Shown here in pieces: positions 7,069 through 15,547 of a stretch of DNA of 64,000 nt. The notes under the pieces were generated by a model. That model was not told the origin of the DNA. It saw only the letters and a list, made by a program, of their open reading frames with translations, and ran no database searches. How positions within the stretch are numbered: the stretch's first letter is position 1; each line of letters opens with the position of its first letter. The translations under genes and the position numbers were made by a program. The DNA comes from Lachnospiraceae bacterium (lineage in GTDB: Bacteria; Bacillota; Clostridia; Lachnospirales; Lachnospiraceae), in assembly GCA_022510745.1 (NCBI GenBank), contig JAFLSY010000001.1, forward strand, positions 124,001 through 188,000, given 5' to 3'.

Positions 7069-7635
7069 ATGCTTTATCATGTGTCACCGAATGCGGGTTT
7101 GAAAACATTGTACCCACGTGTATCAACTCATAAAAAAGCATATGTATATGCGATAGAAAACATGGTGACGGGACTTTTATTTGGTGCAAAACACGACGAT
7201 TTTGATTTTATGATTTCAACAGATGAAAATGATATTCCCACTGTGTATGAATGTTATCCGGACGCATTTAAAAATATTTACCAAGGGAAAAGTTGTTCGG
7301 TATATGTGGTGGAAGATGAAGGGTTCCAGCGAGGACTGACATCATGGAGCGAGGAATTGGTCTGTGATTCTGAGGTGACTGTACAGAAAGAGATTGTTGT
7401 CAGCGACTTGTATGAAAGGTTAATTGAGGAAGAGTCACTGGGGAATCTAAAGATCTGCAGATACGAATTCAATGATGAATATAGAAAGAACATATCCGCT
7501 CATATCGTTGACAGGCTTATCCGCTTTGAAATCGATTTAAATCATTGCTTCAATCTGGATAATAGATTCGCTGCACATTATAAGGGTATTGTTGAAGGGT
7601 TACTTACTATCACGGACGGGCATTTATTGAAATAG
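7069..7635 (+). CDS. Hypothetical protein (possible ADP-ribosyltransferase-like fold)
   Basis: This is a 188-residue soluble protein. The N-terminus LYHVSPNAGLKTLYPRVSTHKKAYVYA resembles the opening of small bacterial proteins with an ADP-ribosyltransferase-like fold (a Tyr-His-x-Ser/Thr pocket followed by YVYA). That resemblance is short, I see no assured catalytic Glu motif, and no function should be assigned. The start at 7069 is preferred over the GTG at 7063 because GAGGA at 7056-7060 is 8 bp from the ATG and only 2 bp from the GTG. The HAD phosphatase starts 8 bp downstream, so the two are likely co-transcribed from the promoter at 6969. Confidence 0.72.
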   Translation: MLYHVSPNAGLKTLYPRVSTHKKAYVYAIENMVTGLLFGAKHDDFDFMISTDENDIPTVYECYPDAFKNIYQGKSCSVYVVEDEGFQRGLTSWSEELVCDSEVTVQKEIVVSDLYERLIEEESLGNLKICRYEFNDEYRKNISAHIVDRLIRFEIDLNHCFNLDNRFAAHYKGIVEGLLTITDGHLLK

Positions 7636-7643
7636 GTTAAATT

Positions 7644-8267
7644 ATGTTGAGGCAAAAAGTAAAATGGATATTTTTCGATGTCGGAACTACTCTTGTTGAT
7701 GAGACGCAGGCCTATGATCACCGTATAAGAGATGCGATTGAAGGTACGGAGATATCTTTTGACCAGTTTAATGAAAAGCGAAAATTTTTCGCACAACAGA
7801 ATTTAAAGGGCGATTTGGAAGCAATTAAATACTTTGGTTTGAAACTAACCCCTTGGCATAAAGAAGATGAGATGCCGTATTCCGGTTCTAAAGAAGTATT
7901 AGAGTATTTACATAAGCAAGGATATAAAATAGGAATTATAGCAAATCAATCGTTGGGAACTGCTGGGCGGCTTGAAAAATGGGGACTCCTAAAATATATA
8001 GATGTGGTTGCGGCTTCTGCGGAACTTGGAGTTGCCAAACCGGATCAGGCAATTTTTAGAAGGGCGTTTGAAATGGCCGGATGTACAGCGCACGAAGCGA
8101 TAATGATCGGAGATAGACTGGATAATGATATTGCTCCTGCGAAGAAACTGGGAATGAAAACCATATGGATTAGGCAGGGGTTTGCAATTTACCAATGTCT
8201 TCAAACGTGTGAATGCCAGCCGGATTATATAGTAGACAGCCTTTCGGAATTAACAGGATTATTCTAA
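7644..8267 (+). CDS. HAD-superfamily hydrolase (phosphatase)
   Basis: This 207-residue HAD protein has motif I FFDVGTTL near residue 10, motif II IIANQS, the motif III Lys in GVAKPDQAIF and the acidic motif IV MIGDRLDNDI. In motif I the second Asp of the usual DxDxT is Gly (DVGTT). This variant is common in uncharacterised HAD phosphatases and leaves the first Asp as the nucleophile. The cap is a small helical C1 type between motifs I and II. The substrate is not predictable. The gene follows the hypothetical at 7069 closely and precedes crcB. Confidence 0.85.
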   Translation: MLRQKVKWIFFDVGTTLVDETQAYDHRIRDAIEGTEISFDQFNEKRKFFAQQNLKGDLEAIKYFGLKLTPWHKEDEMPYSGSKEVLEYLHKQGYKIGIIANQSLGTAGRLEKWGLLKYIDVVAASAELGVAKPDQAIFRRAFEMAGCTAHEAIMIGDRLDNDIAPAKKLGMKTIWIRQGFAIYQCLQTCECQPDYIVDSLSELTGLF

Positions 8268-8319
8268 ATATCGATTGTGGAACATTTGTGACCTGATATC
8301 CAATTACGGAGGAAATACC

Positions 8320-8685
8320 ATGTTAGAGTGTATTTTGGTGGGAATAGGAGGATTTATAGGATCGGTATTGAGGTACTTAATCGGCCTTATACCAATAGAA
8401 ACTGATAATGGGTTTCCAGTAAAAACTCTGGCAATTAATGTAGTGGGATCGTTTTTCATTAGCTTAATCGTTGTATTGGCGGCGAGAAATAAAGCGATCA
8501 ATCCCCATTTCGTACTGATGCTGAAAGTTGGTGTTTGCGGTGGATTTACAACATTTTCCACCTTTGCATATGAATCTGCCGAACTGATGAAAAGCGGGCA
8601 TATGCTGACGGCTTTTGCCTATGTGTGCTTAAGTATTGTTTTAAGTGTAGCTGCGGTTTTTACGGCCCAGATGCTGCTTAAATAA
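8320..8685 (+). CDS. crcB: Fluoride channel CrcB/Fluc
   Basis: This is a 121-residue membrane protein with four hydrophobic helices that exports fluoride as a dual-topology dimer. Family signatures visible are GGFIGSVLRYLIG in helix 1, NVVGSFFISL in helix 2 and GVCGGFTTFSTFAYES in helix 3; the last holds the TTFSTF track with the Phe box. I chose the ATG at 8320 because GGAGG ends 6 bp before it. The longer frame beginning at 8275 adds non-homologous residues. It is a single copy here, so it would be a homodimer. No fluoride riboswitch fits in the 52-bp gap upstream. Confidence 0.92.
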   Translation: MLECILVGIGGFIGSVLRYLIGLIPIETDNGFPVKTLAINVVGSFFISLIVVLAARNKAINPHFVLMLKVGVCGGFTTFSTFAYESAELMKSGHMLTAFAYVCLSIVLSVAAVFTAQMLLK

Positions 8686-8733
8686 GGAAGAGCAATAATA
8701 TTATTATATAGCAGATTTAAAGGAGGATATATA

Positions 8734-9582
8734 ATGGTTAAGATTATTTCAGACAGTACCTGTGATCTGTCAAAGGAATTATTGGACAAGTACGACATTT
8801 CTATTCTGCCCCTGCATATTCTGTTGGGGGAAAACGAATATGAGGATGGTATGGACATAACGATTGAGGAGATCTATGACTGGTCTGAAGCCCATAAGGA
8901 AACGCCTAAGACATCGGCTCCTTCCATAGAGCGTACGGTCGAGCTGTTTGAGCCCTATGTAAAGAATGGTGATGAGATTGTCTGCTTTTCTATCTCCGGC
9001 ACCATGTCCGCTTCCGGAAATATTATGCGTATGGCGGCTGAACAGCTTGAGGCGGAAAGCAGTATCCATGTCATTGATTCCCAGAACCTTTCTACCGGAA
9101 TCGGATTGCTGGTCGTAGAGGCGGCAGCCATGGCAAAAGAAGGCAGAGCTGCTGACGAAATTGTGGATAAGATGAATGAATTAATACCAAGAGTTCGGGC
9201 AAGTTTTGTGGTAGATACGCTGGTATACCTGCATCGTGGCGGCAGATGCAGCGGTCTGGCGGCCATGGCAGGAGGAGCTTTAAAGCTCCATCCCAGAATT
9301 CAGGTTGTAGACGGAGTCATGCAGTCTGCCAAAAAGTATCGGGGCAGCATGGATAAGGTGATACTCTCTTATGTCAAAGACATGGAGGAAGAATTGAAAA
9401 TGGCGGACAGAACCCGCGTTTTCATTACACATTCCGGATGCAGCAGAGAGATTGTAGAGCAGGTACGGCAGTATCTGAAGGATCTGGATGTCTTTTCTGA
9501 AATATGGGAAACCAGGGCAGGCGGCGTGGTATCAAGCCATTGCGGACCGGGTACATTGGGCGTGTTGTTTATTGCGTCATAA
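8734..9582 (+). CDS. DegV family fatty-acid-binding protein (FakB-like)
   Basis: This 282-residue protein has the DegV signatures SDSTCDL at residues 6-12, the TSAPS segment near residue 62, SISGTMSAS near residue 85 and HSGCSRE in the C-terminal half. DegV proteins bind a fatty acid between two domains and, in the FakAB system, present it to a kinase for phosphorylation and entry into phospholipid synthesis. No fakA is seen nearby. The ribosome binding site is a strong AAAGGAGG. Specific lipid preference cannot be inferred. Confidence 0.9.
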   Translation: MVKIISDSTCDLSKELLDKYDISILPLHILLGENEYEDGMDITIEEIYDWSEAHKETPKTSAPSIERTVELFEPYVKNGDEIVCFSISGTMSASGNIMRMAAEQLEAESSIHVIDSQNLSTGIGLLVVEAAAMAKEGRAADEIVDKMNELIPRVRASFVVDTLVYLHRGGRCSGLAAMAGGALKLHPRIQVVDGVMQSAKKYRGSMDKVILSYVKDMEEELKMADRTRVFITHSGCSREIVEQVRQYLKDLDVFSEIWETRAGGVVSSHCGPGTLGVLFIAS

Positions 9583-9614
9583 CGTAATCTATCAGAAGGT
9601 GATGGAGGACAATT

Positions 9615-10259
9615 TTGAGTACATATATTTTGACAAGTAATTTCCCAAATGGACTCAAAGATGAAACAGCTAAACTGTTTCAGGAGAAAATAACCAAAAG
9701 AAACAGATTTGCTTTTGTTGCATCAGAATTTGAGAAGCTGCATGAAAAGACAGATCACTATTTTCGGTTCTTCTTAAATATGTTTGAGGAAAAGGGCATT
9801 CATTTTGAAAAGGACTATGTAGTAGATGGCAGAATGACAATGGAGGATGCACAGAGGGCAGTTGAAACGGCGGATGTGGTCTGGCTGTCCGGCGGAGATA
9901 CACCGACGGAATTTGGATATCTGCAAAAGTATGGTTTAGATAAAATCCTTAAGCAGCATGATGGCGTGATTATCGGAATGAGCGCAGGGTCTATCAATAT
10001 GGCGGACAGCGCAATTTGTACACTTTCCTGCGGACATGACAGACAACAAATATATGAAGCCTTGGGCTGTGTAACTATTCATGTTGAGCCGCATTTTATC
10101 AGGGACGGAGTCTCAGATGAGTTGCTGGAATTGTCAAAAGAATATGAAATCTACGGATTGTGTGATGAAAGTATCATTGTCTGCAGCAATGATAAAATGG
10201 AGTTTTACGGGGAAATCTATAGGATTACGAATGGAATCATTGAGCAGATAAGCGACTAA
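9615..10259 (+). CDS. Peptidase E-like serine peptidase (family S51)
   Basis: This 214-residue protein has the S51 signatures VVWLSGGDT at about 88-96 and IIGMSAGSINM at about 119-129, with Ser123 as the expected nucleophile. A candidate His160 lies in HVEPHF. Aspartyl dipeptidases (PepE) and cyanophycinases share this fold; the short length favours a dipeptidase-type enzyme. The start is a TTG at 9615. GGAGG at 9604-9608 is 6 bp upstream, and no in-frame ATG is available before the conserved N-terminal strand. It is part of a tightly spaced run from DegV to GH26. Confidence 0.85.
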   Translation: MSTYILTSNFPNGLKDETAKLFQEKITKRNRFAFVASEFEKLHEKTDHYFRFFLNMFEEKGIHFEKDYVVDGRMTMEDAQRAVETADVVWLSGGDTPTEFGYLQKYGLDKILKQHDGVIIGMSAGSINMADSAICTLSCGHDRQQIYEALGCVTIHVEPHFIRDGVSDELLELSKEYEIYGLCDESIIVCSNDKMEFYGEIYRITNGIIEQISD

Positions 10260-10283
10260 TTTGGACTAACATGGAGGTCTCCT

Positions 10284-10880
10284 GTGGAGATACGAAAAAT
10301 AACAGACCGGATATCTTATTTTCCGGCTACGGAAATGCCTCTTTCGGCGGATGTAGGCATTATTCGTTGTAACGATGAACTGTGGATTTATGATGTGGGC
10401 AGTTCGGAGGAAGTCGCAGAGGCGGTCAATGCCCTGCCGGGACGTAAAAATATTGTCCTGTCTCATTTCCACCCGGACCACACCGGTAATGTTAGCCGCA
10501 TGGCATATGACATGTTATATGCAGGGCCCTTTACCTGCCGGAAGCTTGAAAAAGGAATTGTTGTAGATAACCATTTACATTTTAAAAATGGCATTCATCT
10601 CTTTCCTTTACCTTCCTGTCATGCCAAGGGCTGTGTGGGATTAGAGTACGGGGATTATGCTTTCTTGGGGGATGCCACATATTCTACGATGAAAGCCGGT
10701 CAGATTGCCTATAATGCCGGATTGCTGAAAGAGTTGATTGCTGTTTTAAAATCCCTTCAGGCAAATTGGTTTCTCTTAAGCCATAGTGAACCTTTCGCGC
10801 ATCCGAAAGCAGAGGTAATTGTACAGTTAGAGGAGATATATGCCTGTCGCGACAGGTACGAACCCTATATCCTTTTATAA
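10284..10880 (+). CDS. Metallo-beta-lactamase-fold hydrolase
   Basis: This 198-residue protein contains the zinc-binding signature LSHFHPDHTGN (HxHxDH) near residue 60. Further conserved His/Asp positions are PSCHAKGC, FLGDATY and LLSHSEPF. The order matches the MBL superfamily, and the size is that of glyoxalase II-like or uncharacterised members. The start is a GTG at 10284 with GGAGG 6 bp upstream. Gaps to the neighbours are 24 bp and 11 bp, so it is in the same transcript as the peptidase E and the pyroglutamyl-peptidase-like gene. The substrate is unknown. Confidence 0.85.
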   Translation: MEIRKITDRISYFPATEMPLSADVGIIRCNDELWIYDVGSSEEVAEAVNALPGRKNIVLSHFHPDHTGNVSRMAYDMLYAGPFTCRKLEKGIVVDNHLHFKNGIHLFPLPSCHAKGCVGLEYGDYAFLGDATYSTMKAGQIAYNAGLLKELIAVLKSLQANWFLLSHSEPFAHPKAEVIVQLEEIYACRDRYEPYILL

Positions 10881-10891
10881 GAGGTTATGAT

Positions 10892-11344
10892 ATGCGTATA
10901 CTATATGTTGCTTTCAAAGGTAACGGTAATTCCTCAAACAGAATAGTAAGCAATCTCATTGGTGATAAATTGTTTCTGACAAATTCATATGCGGGATTAA
11001 AAAAGGACATTGATAGTATTAATGATACATATGATTTAGTCTATATGTTCGGATTGGACAAGACATTAAAAGGAGATATCCGAATAGACAGCGTTGCAGA
11101 AAAAGATGATGTGCGATTATGTTCAGATATAGATTTAGATACAATTATCAAGAATCTTGATAAAAACGGAATCTCTGCAAAGATAGGATATGTGCCTACA
11201 AAGTATTTGTGTAATGAAGCTTTTTGGTATATGTTAAAAAAGTATAATCATCACGTTGTGTTTTTTCATGTACCTTCCATAAGGTATATAGACGAAGCAT
11301 TTATTGAAAGTTTAAAAAGAACTTTACAGCATGGAGAGTTGTAG
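10892..11344 (+). CDS. Divergent pyroglutamyl-peptidase I-like protein (family C15)
   Basis: This 150-residue protein is shorter than typical pyrrolidone-carboxyl peptidases (about 200-215). The C-terminal part carries the C15 signature in recognisable order. YLCNEAFWYML has Cys107 at the nucleophile position (family YLCN.xFY), and VVFFHVP has His126. The N-terminal strand MRILYVAFKGNGNSSNRI lies where the family has the FxPF...NPS loop, but that motif and the usual catalytic Glu region are not clearly present. It may therefore have altered specificity or be inactive. It ends 2 bp before the GH26 start codon, so the two are translationally coupled. Confidence 0.6.
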   Translation: MRILYVAFKGNGNSSNRIVSNLIGDKLFLTNSYAGLKKDIDSINDTYDLVYMFGLDKTLKGDIRIDSVAEKDDVRLCSDIDLDTIIKNLDKNGISAKIGYVPTKYLCNEAFWYMLKKYNHHVVFFHVPSIRYIDEAFIESLKRTLQHGEL

Positions 11345-11346
11345 AT

Positions 11347-12315
11347 ATGAGCGATAAATTATTTACACCAAGTAATCCCAATGCGCAGGAATGCGTTAAA
11401 AATGTAATGGAATATTTGTCCGACATTACCTATGATAAAATCGTGACGGGGCAGCATACGCAGACAATGGCGTGGGAGGAACTTCACAGGATAGAAGAGG
11501 TCACCGGCAAACGGCCTGCATTGCTTGGGTTTGAACTGCTTTCCTATTCACCTAATATTAACTATCTGGATACCGATGAAGAGTGCATGACAGAGGTAGA
11601 GGAGAATTTCGGCACGCTTAAGAGGGCATGGGAATGGACCGAAAAGAAAGGTCTTATCACCTTTACGTGGCACTGGTTCTCACCGCTATACGGACGGTCA
11701 AAATCTTTTTTTGCGGAGAATACCGAATTTGACGCATCCAAAGCGGTCATTGACGGGACACCGGAAAACAAGGCCTTGCTTGCAGATATGGATATGATGG
11801 CGGGTCTGCTTCGTCCGTTCTGCGATAAGGGAATTCCCATATTGTGGAGGCCCTTTCATGAAGGGGACGGAAACTGGTTCTGGTGGGGAGTGAAGGGCCC
11901 GGATACGGTAAAAAAGCTTTACCGTATTATGTATGACCGTTACACGAATCTTCATGGGCTTAACAATCTCATCTGGGTATGGAATGCTCCTGTGCCGGAA
12001 TGCTATCCCGGGGATGATGTGGTGGATATCATTTCCCGTGATATGTATCCCGAACCGCATATACATACAAGCCAGTCGGAAAAATATCACGAGCTTTTGA
12101 AAATAACTAAACAGCCTAAAATCACGCTGATCGGAGAGATCGGAACTCTTCCTGATGTGGATGCAATACATAGAGAAGAAATTGGCTGGGCAAGCTTCAT
12201 GACATGGTCGAGGAGCTTTTGTCTGACGGAGGAATTCAACAGCTATGAGTATTTGAAAACGCTGTATGAAAGCCCCTATGCCGTAACATTAGAGCGTCTT
12301 CCTGAGCTTTATTAA
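11347..12315 (+). CDS. Glycoside hydrolase family 26 (beta-mannanase-type), cytoplasmic
   Basis: This 322-residue enzyme is a single GH26 catalytic domain. WRPFHEGDGNWFWW contains the acid/base Glu172, and LIGEIGTLPD contains the nucleophile Glu264. TWHW near residue 108 and the aromatic cluster fit substrate subsites. There is no signal peptide and no carbohydrate-binding module, so the enzyme acts inside the cell, probably on short imported beta-1,4-manno-oligosaccharides. Unlike GH26 loci with phosphorylases and ABC importers, its neighbours here are peptidase-like genes. Endo- versus exo-action cannot be told from the sequence. Confidence 0.88.
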   Translation: MSDKLFTPSNPNAQECVKNVMEYLSDITYDKIVTGQHTQTMAWEELHRIEEVTGKRPALLGFELLSYSPNINYLDTDEECMTEVEENFGTLKRAWEWTEKKGLITFTWHWFSPLYGRSKSFFAENTEFDASKAVIDGTPENKALLADMDMMAGLLRPFCDKGIPILWRPFHEGDGNWFWWGVKGPDTVKKLYRIMYDRYTNLHGLNNLIWVWNAPVPECYPGDDVVDIISRDMYPEPHIHTSQSEKYHELLKITKQPKITLIGEIGTLPDVDAIHREEIGWASFMTWSRSFCLTEEFNSYEYLKTLYESPYAVTLERLPELY

Positions 12316-12430
12316 ACGTTTCATATGCGATAAATATGGCAGCAATTTTACAAGAAGAATTTTGTCGAAAACTGCAACATTCCTGCTCATCCTGCATATT
12401 TTATAGTAAAGAGTAATTTGGAGTAAATCT

Positions 12431-13339
12431 ATGAAGTACGTCTATATTACGGCAGGTGTTCTGGTGTTTTTGCTGCTTTTGTGGACCATCGGACTTTGTT
12501 TTTATCGGTGGCGCGCGAGATGTATGGTCAGAAAAAGGACGGATGAGGAAAAATGCAGGGATTTAAATAGTGTGATTCAACCGTTTGGTTTTCAATATGA
12601 TATATGTCAGGACATTTTCTATTCTACAAAACATGCATGGCAAAGAGAAGTAGGATACAGCAGATTTTATGATGAACATGCCATTAGCATGAGCATGGTA
12701 TTCCATTGCGAACCCATTTACTTTACCTGTTATAACAAAAGTTATTTGCTGGAGTTGTGGAAAGGGCAGTACGGGATGGCGGCCGGAGGCGAAATAGGGC
12801 TGTATGTATCGGATGAAGTGGATACAGATCATCCGGAGCGGCTTTTTTACCACAGCGTATCCGACGAAGAGATGCTTTCCATGCGGTTTGTATTAAGAAA
12901 ACGAAGATGCATTCTGGCTATCAGGGACGATATTCACTGGTGGCTGACCGGCTTTGTATTGGGAGAATGTGTGTGTCCGTGGGAACTGCGGATGGAAGCC
13001 TGTGTTTCCTTTAGGGATGAGCAAATGCAGAATGCCTTTTATCAGGCGTTATTGCGGGTCGGATATCCCAAAGACGCGGTATGTGTAAATGGAAGCTCTG
13101 TCTGCTTCTGTTTCGGGTGTCCTTATACCAAGCAGCCCTGCCATTTCTTCTTAAAGGTCCGTTTTATCCAGTGGAGAAACCAAAGAAGATGCCGCAAATT
13201 CCAACATGTTACCAGATGTTTTGTCAGAACGCTTGACAAATTAGATTATTTGGCGATGTGTTTCCCCAGACTATATCGTATGCTGGTTGGGATGAGCCGG
13301 ATTCCTGTAAAAGGCTGCCCTAAAAGAGGCAGGATATGA
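12431..13339 (+). CDS. DUF4474 membrane-anchored protein
   Basis: This 302-residue protein has one N-terminal transmembrane helix (about residues 5-25) followed by a basic stretch, so most of it is cytoplasmic. The part from about 45 to 200 (NSVIQPFGFQYD, QDIFYSTKHAWQREVGY, WKGQYGMAAGGEIGLY) matches my recollection of the DUF4474 family seen in Clostridia. It is rich in Cys and Trp. Its stop codon overlaps the start of the metallophosphoesterase by 4 bp, so the products are made together. No function is known. Confidence 0.75.
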   Translation: MKYVYITAGVLVFLLLLWTIGLCFYRWRARCMVRKRTDEEKCRDLNSVIQPFGFQYDICQDIFYSTKHAWQREVGYSRFYDEHAISMSMVFHCEPIYFTCYNKSYLLELWKGQYGMAAGGEIGLYVSDEVDTDHPERLFYHSVSDEEMLSMRFVLRKRRCILAIRDDIHWWLTGFVLGECVCPWELRMEACVSFRDEQMQNAFYQALLRVGYPKDAVCVNGSSVCFCFGCPYTKQPCHFFLKVRFIQWRNQRRCRKFQHVTRCFVRTLDKLDYLAMCFPRLYRMLVGMSRIPVKGCPKRGRI

Positions 13340-14247
13340 GTACGATAAGCCGGCTGGACCGGGTCTACAAAGAAGCGGAGCGGATTCGCTTTCACAAGGG
13401 AAGCAGATTTGTCCTGATGAGTGATTGCCACCGCGGGGTGGGGAACTTCGGTGATAATTTTTTGGATAACAGCTACCTGATGTTTGCGGCACTGTCCCAT
13501 TATTGGGAAAGACATTTTACCTATATAGAGTTAGGGGATGGGGATGAGCTCTGGGAAAATCGCAACATGAAAACTATCATTCAAACCCATAGTCATATCT
13601 TTTGGCAGCTCTCGCGTTTCTACATCCACGGACGCTTCCACATGCTTTACGGAAATCACGACAGAGTGAAGGAGAAGCGGCGGTTTATGAAACAATCCTG
13701 CGAGCACTACTATTGTGACAGCAAGGACGCTATGCAGGAACTGTTCCCCGGTATGACAGCCAAAGAAGGCCTTATACTGGAGGAAGAAAAAACAGGAAAC
13801 GAACTATTTCTTGTACATGGGCATCAAGGTGATCTGCTCAATGACAGGCTGTGGCGGCTGACGCGCTTTCTGGTACGCCATGTCTGGAGAAAATTGGAAC
13901 TGTGGGGAATTCAGGATCCCACCAGTGCAGCCAAAAACTATACCAAAAAGAAGAAGACCGAAAAAAGGCTGTCTGCATGGGCGGAAGATAATGAAGTGCT
14001 TTTGGTGACAGGGCATACCCACCGTCCCGTCCTTCCAAAACCCGGCGAGTCCTACTACTTCAATGACGGCAGCTGCGTCCATCCTCGCTGCATTACCGCA
14101 CTGGAAATTCAGGACGGCAGTATAACGCTGGTAAAATGGTGTGTGGAAGCAGACAAAAGCGGATATCTTTTCGTGGAACGGGATATTTTGGAGGGGCCTT
14201 ACAAAATAGAGGAGTATTTTAAGGCGCAGCCTGTGCTTTCTAAATAA
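13336..14247 (+). CDS. Calcineurin-like metallophosphoesterase
   Basis: This 303-residue metallophosphoesterase has all five signature blocks: MSDCHRG (variant of DxH), ELGDGDELWE (GDxxD), YGNHDR (GNHD), VHGHQGD and TGHTHRP (GHxH). The dimetal site is therefore complete. The arrangement with a DGDELWE block resembles UDP-2,3-diacylglucosamine pyrophosphatase-like (LpxH/YbbF-like) enzymes. A lipid A role is not expected in a Gram-positive cell, so the substrate is open. The start overlaps the DUF4474 gene in an ATGA arrangement, and a terminator follows. Confidence 0.88.
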   Translation: MSTISRLDRVYKEAERIRFHKGSRFVLMSDCHRGVGNFGDNFLDNSYLMFAALSHYWERHFTYIELGDGDELWENRNMKTIIQTHSHIFWQLSRFYIHGRFHMLYGNHDRVKEKRRFMKQSCEHYYCDSKDAMQELFPGMTAKEGLILEEEKTGNELFLVHGHQGDLLNDRLWRLTRFLVRHVWRKLELWGIQDPTSAAKNYTKKKKTEKRLSAWAEDNEVLLVTGHTHRPVLPKPGESYYFNDGSCVHPRCITALEIQDGSITLVKWCVEADKSGYLFVERDILEGPYKIEEYFKAQPVLSK

Positions 14248-14260
14248 CCGTAAATTTTAA

Positions 14261-14289
14261 AGCAAGTCGGTTGAACGGCTTGCTTTTTT
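14261..14289 (+). terminator. Terminator after the metallophosphoesterase
   Basis: AGCAAG-TCG pairs with CGG-CTTGCT (9 bp with one G-U pair), followed by six T residues. The right arm overlaps the -35 box of the carA promoter. Confidence 0.85.
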
Positions 14290-14299
14290 ATGCTATAAT
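14271..14299 (+). promoter_or_regulatory. carAB promoter (extended -10)
   Basis: TTGAAC at 14271-14276, a 17-bp spacer and TATAAT at 14294-14299, preceded by TGC (extended -10). The -35 box lies inside the loop and right arm of the preceding terminator. Confidence 0.82.
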
Positions 14300-14358
14300 T
14301 AGTCGGTTATGCAAAAAGAAATGCAGGGCATGTGGCAGACGTGCAGATAGGAGTTGGG

Positions 14359-15546
14359 ATGAAAGCGTTTTTAATATTGGAAGACGGCACCGTGTTTGAA
14401 GGCATCCATATCGGCGCAGACAAAGATGTGATCAGCGAAATTGTTTTCAATACCTCCATGGCAGGCTATCTGGAAGTGTTGACGGACCCGTCCTATGCAG
14501 GACAGGCGGTGTGTATGACCTATCCCCTGATCGGCAACTACGGGGTATGTATGGAGGATACGGAGTCCGCAAAACCCTGGCCGGACGGCTTCATTGTAAG
14601 AGAACTTTCCAGAATGCCCAGTAATTTCAGAAATGATAAGAGCATCCAGCAATATCTGGAGGAGAATGATGTACCCGGTATTGCGGGTATCGATACCAGA
14701 GCACTGACCCGGATCCTGAGGGAGAAGGGTACTATGAACGGCATGATCACCACCGATGAAAACTATCATTTAGAAGAAATTCTGCCGAAGCTGCAGGCCT
14801 ATACCACCGGTAAAGTGGTGGAGAAGGTAAGCTGCAAAGAAAAGTATACCATAGCGCCCAGCAGGACACTTAAAGAAAACGGTCCGATTTCGGGGGCGGC
14901 GGTTTTCAAGAAAGAAGCCTACGAAGCAGGAGAGAGAGAGAAGCGTCCCTCCATGGTGCGGGAGTTAAACGGTACGGGACTGCGGGTGGCGCTTTTAGAC
15001 TTAGGAGCCAAGGGGAATATTCCCCATTCTCTGGCGCAGAGAGGCTGCGAGGTAACGGTATATCCCGCTCTGACAACGGCGGAGGAGATCATTGCGGACA
15101 GGCCGGACGGCATCATGTTGAGCAACGGCCCCGGCGATCCAAAGGAGTGCGTCTCCATTATCCATGAAATCAAGAAGCTGTATGATACGGATATTCCTAT
15201 TTTTGCCATCTGTCTGGGACATCAGCTCATGGCGCTGGCAACGGGAGCGGATACCTATAAATTAAAATACGGACACAGGGGCGGCAACCATCCGGTCAAA
15301 GATCTGTCCACGGGCAGGGTCTATATTTCCTCCCAGAACCACGGATATGTGGTGGATACGGACAAGTTAGATCCCAAGGTGGCAGTACCTGCCTTTATCA
15401 ATGTGAATGATGGTACCAACGAAGGACTGGCCTATACCGGAAAGAATATTTTTACGGTACAGTACCACCCGGAGGCATGCCCCGGGCCTCAGGACTCCGG
15501 TTATCTGTTTGACAGATTCATTAAGATGATGAAGGAGGGAAAATAA
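14359..15546 (+). CDS. carA: Carbamoyl-phosphate synthase small subunit
   Basis: This is a 395-residue glutamine amidotransferase subunit that feeds ammonia to CarB for arginine and pyrimidine synthesis. The N-terminal CPSase small domain is followed by a class I amidotransferase domain. The triad is Cys285 in FAICLGHQ, His370 and Glu372 in QYHPEACPGP. The ATG at 14359 has AGGAG 5 bp upstream; the longer frame from GTG at 14332 has none. The carB start is 1 bp past the stop codon. No PyrR- or arginine-type attenuator is visible in the roughly 50-nt leader. Confidence 0.96.
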   Translation: MKAFLILEDGTVFEGIHIGADKDVISEIVFNTSMAGYLEVLTDPSYAGQAVCMTYPLIGNYGVCMEDTESAKPWPDGFIVRELSRMPSNFRNDKSIQQYLEENDVPGIAGIDTRALTRILREKGTMNGMITTDENYHLEEILPKLQAYTTGKVVEKVSCKEKYTIAPSRTLKENGPISGAAVFKKEAYEAGEREKRPSMVRELNGTGLRVALLDLGAKGNIPHSLAQRGCEVTVYPALTTAEEIIADRPDGIMLSNGPGDPKECVSIIHEIKKLYDTDIPIFAICLGHQLMALATGADTYKLKYGHRGGNHPVKDLSTGRVYISSQNHGYVVDTDKLDPKVAVPAFINVNDGTNEGLAYTGKNIFTVQYHPEACPGPQDSGYLFDRFIKMMKEGK

Positions 15547-15547
15547 G

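Noticed and set aside
8268..8319. Fluoride riboswitch upstream of crcB
   Set aside because: Only 52 bp separate the genes and none of the conserved crcB-motif sequences is present.
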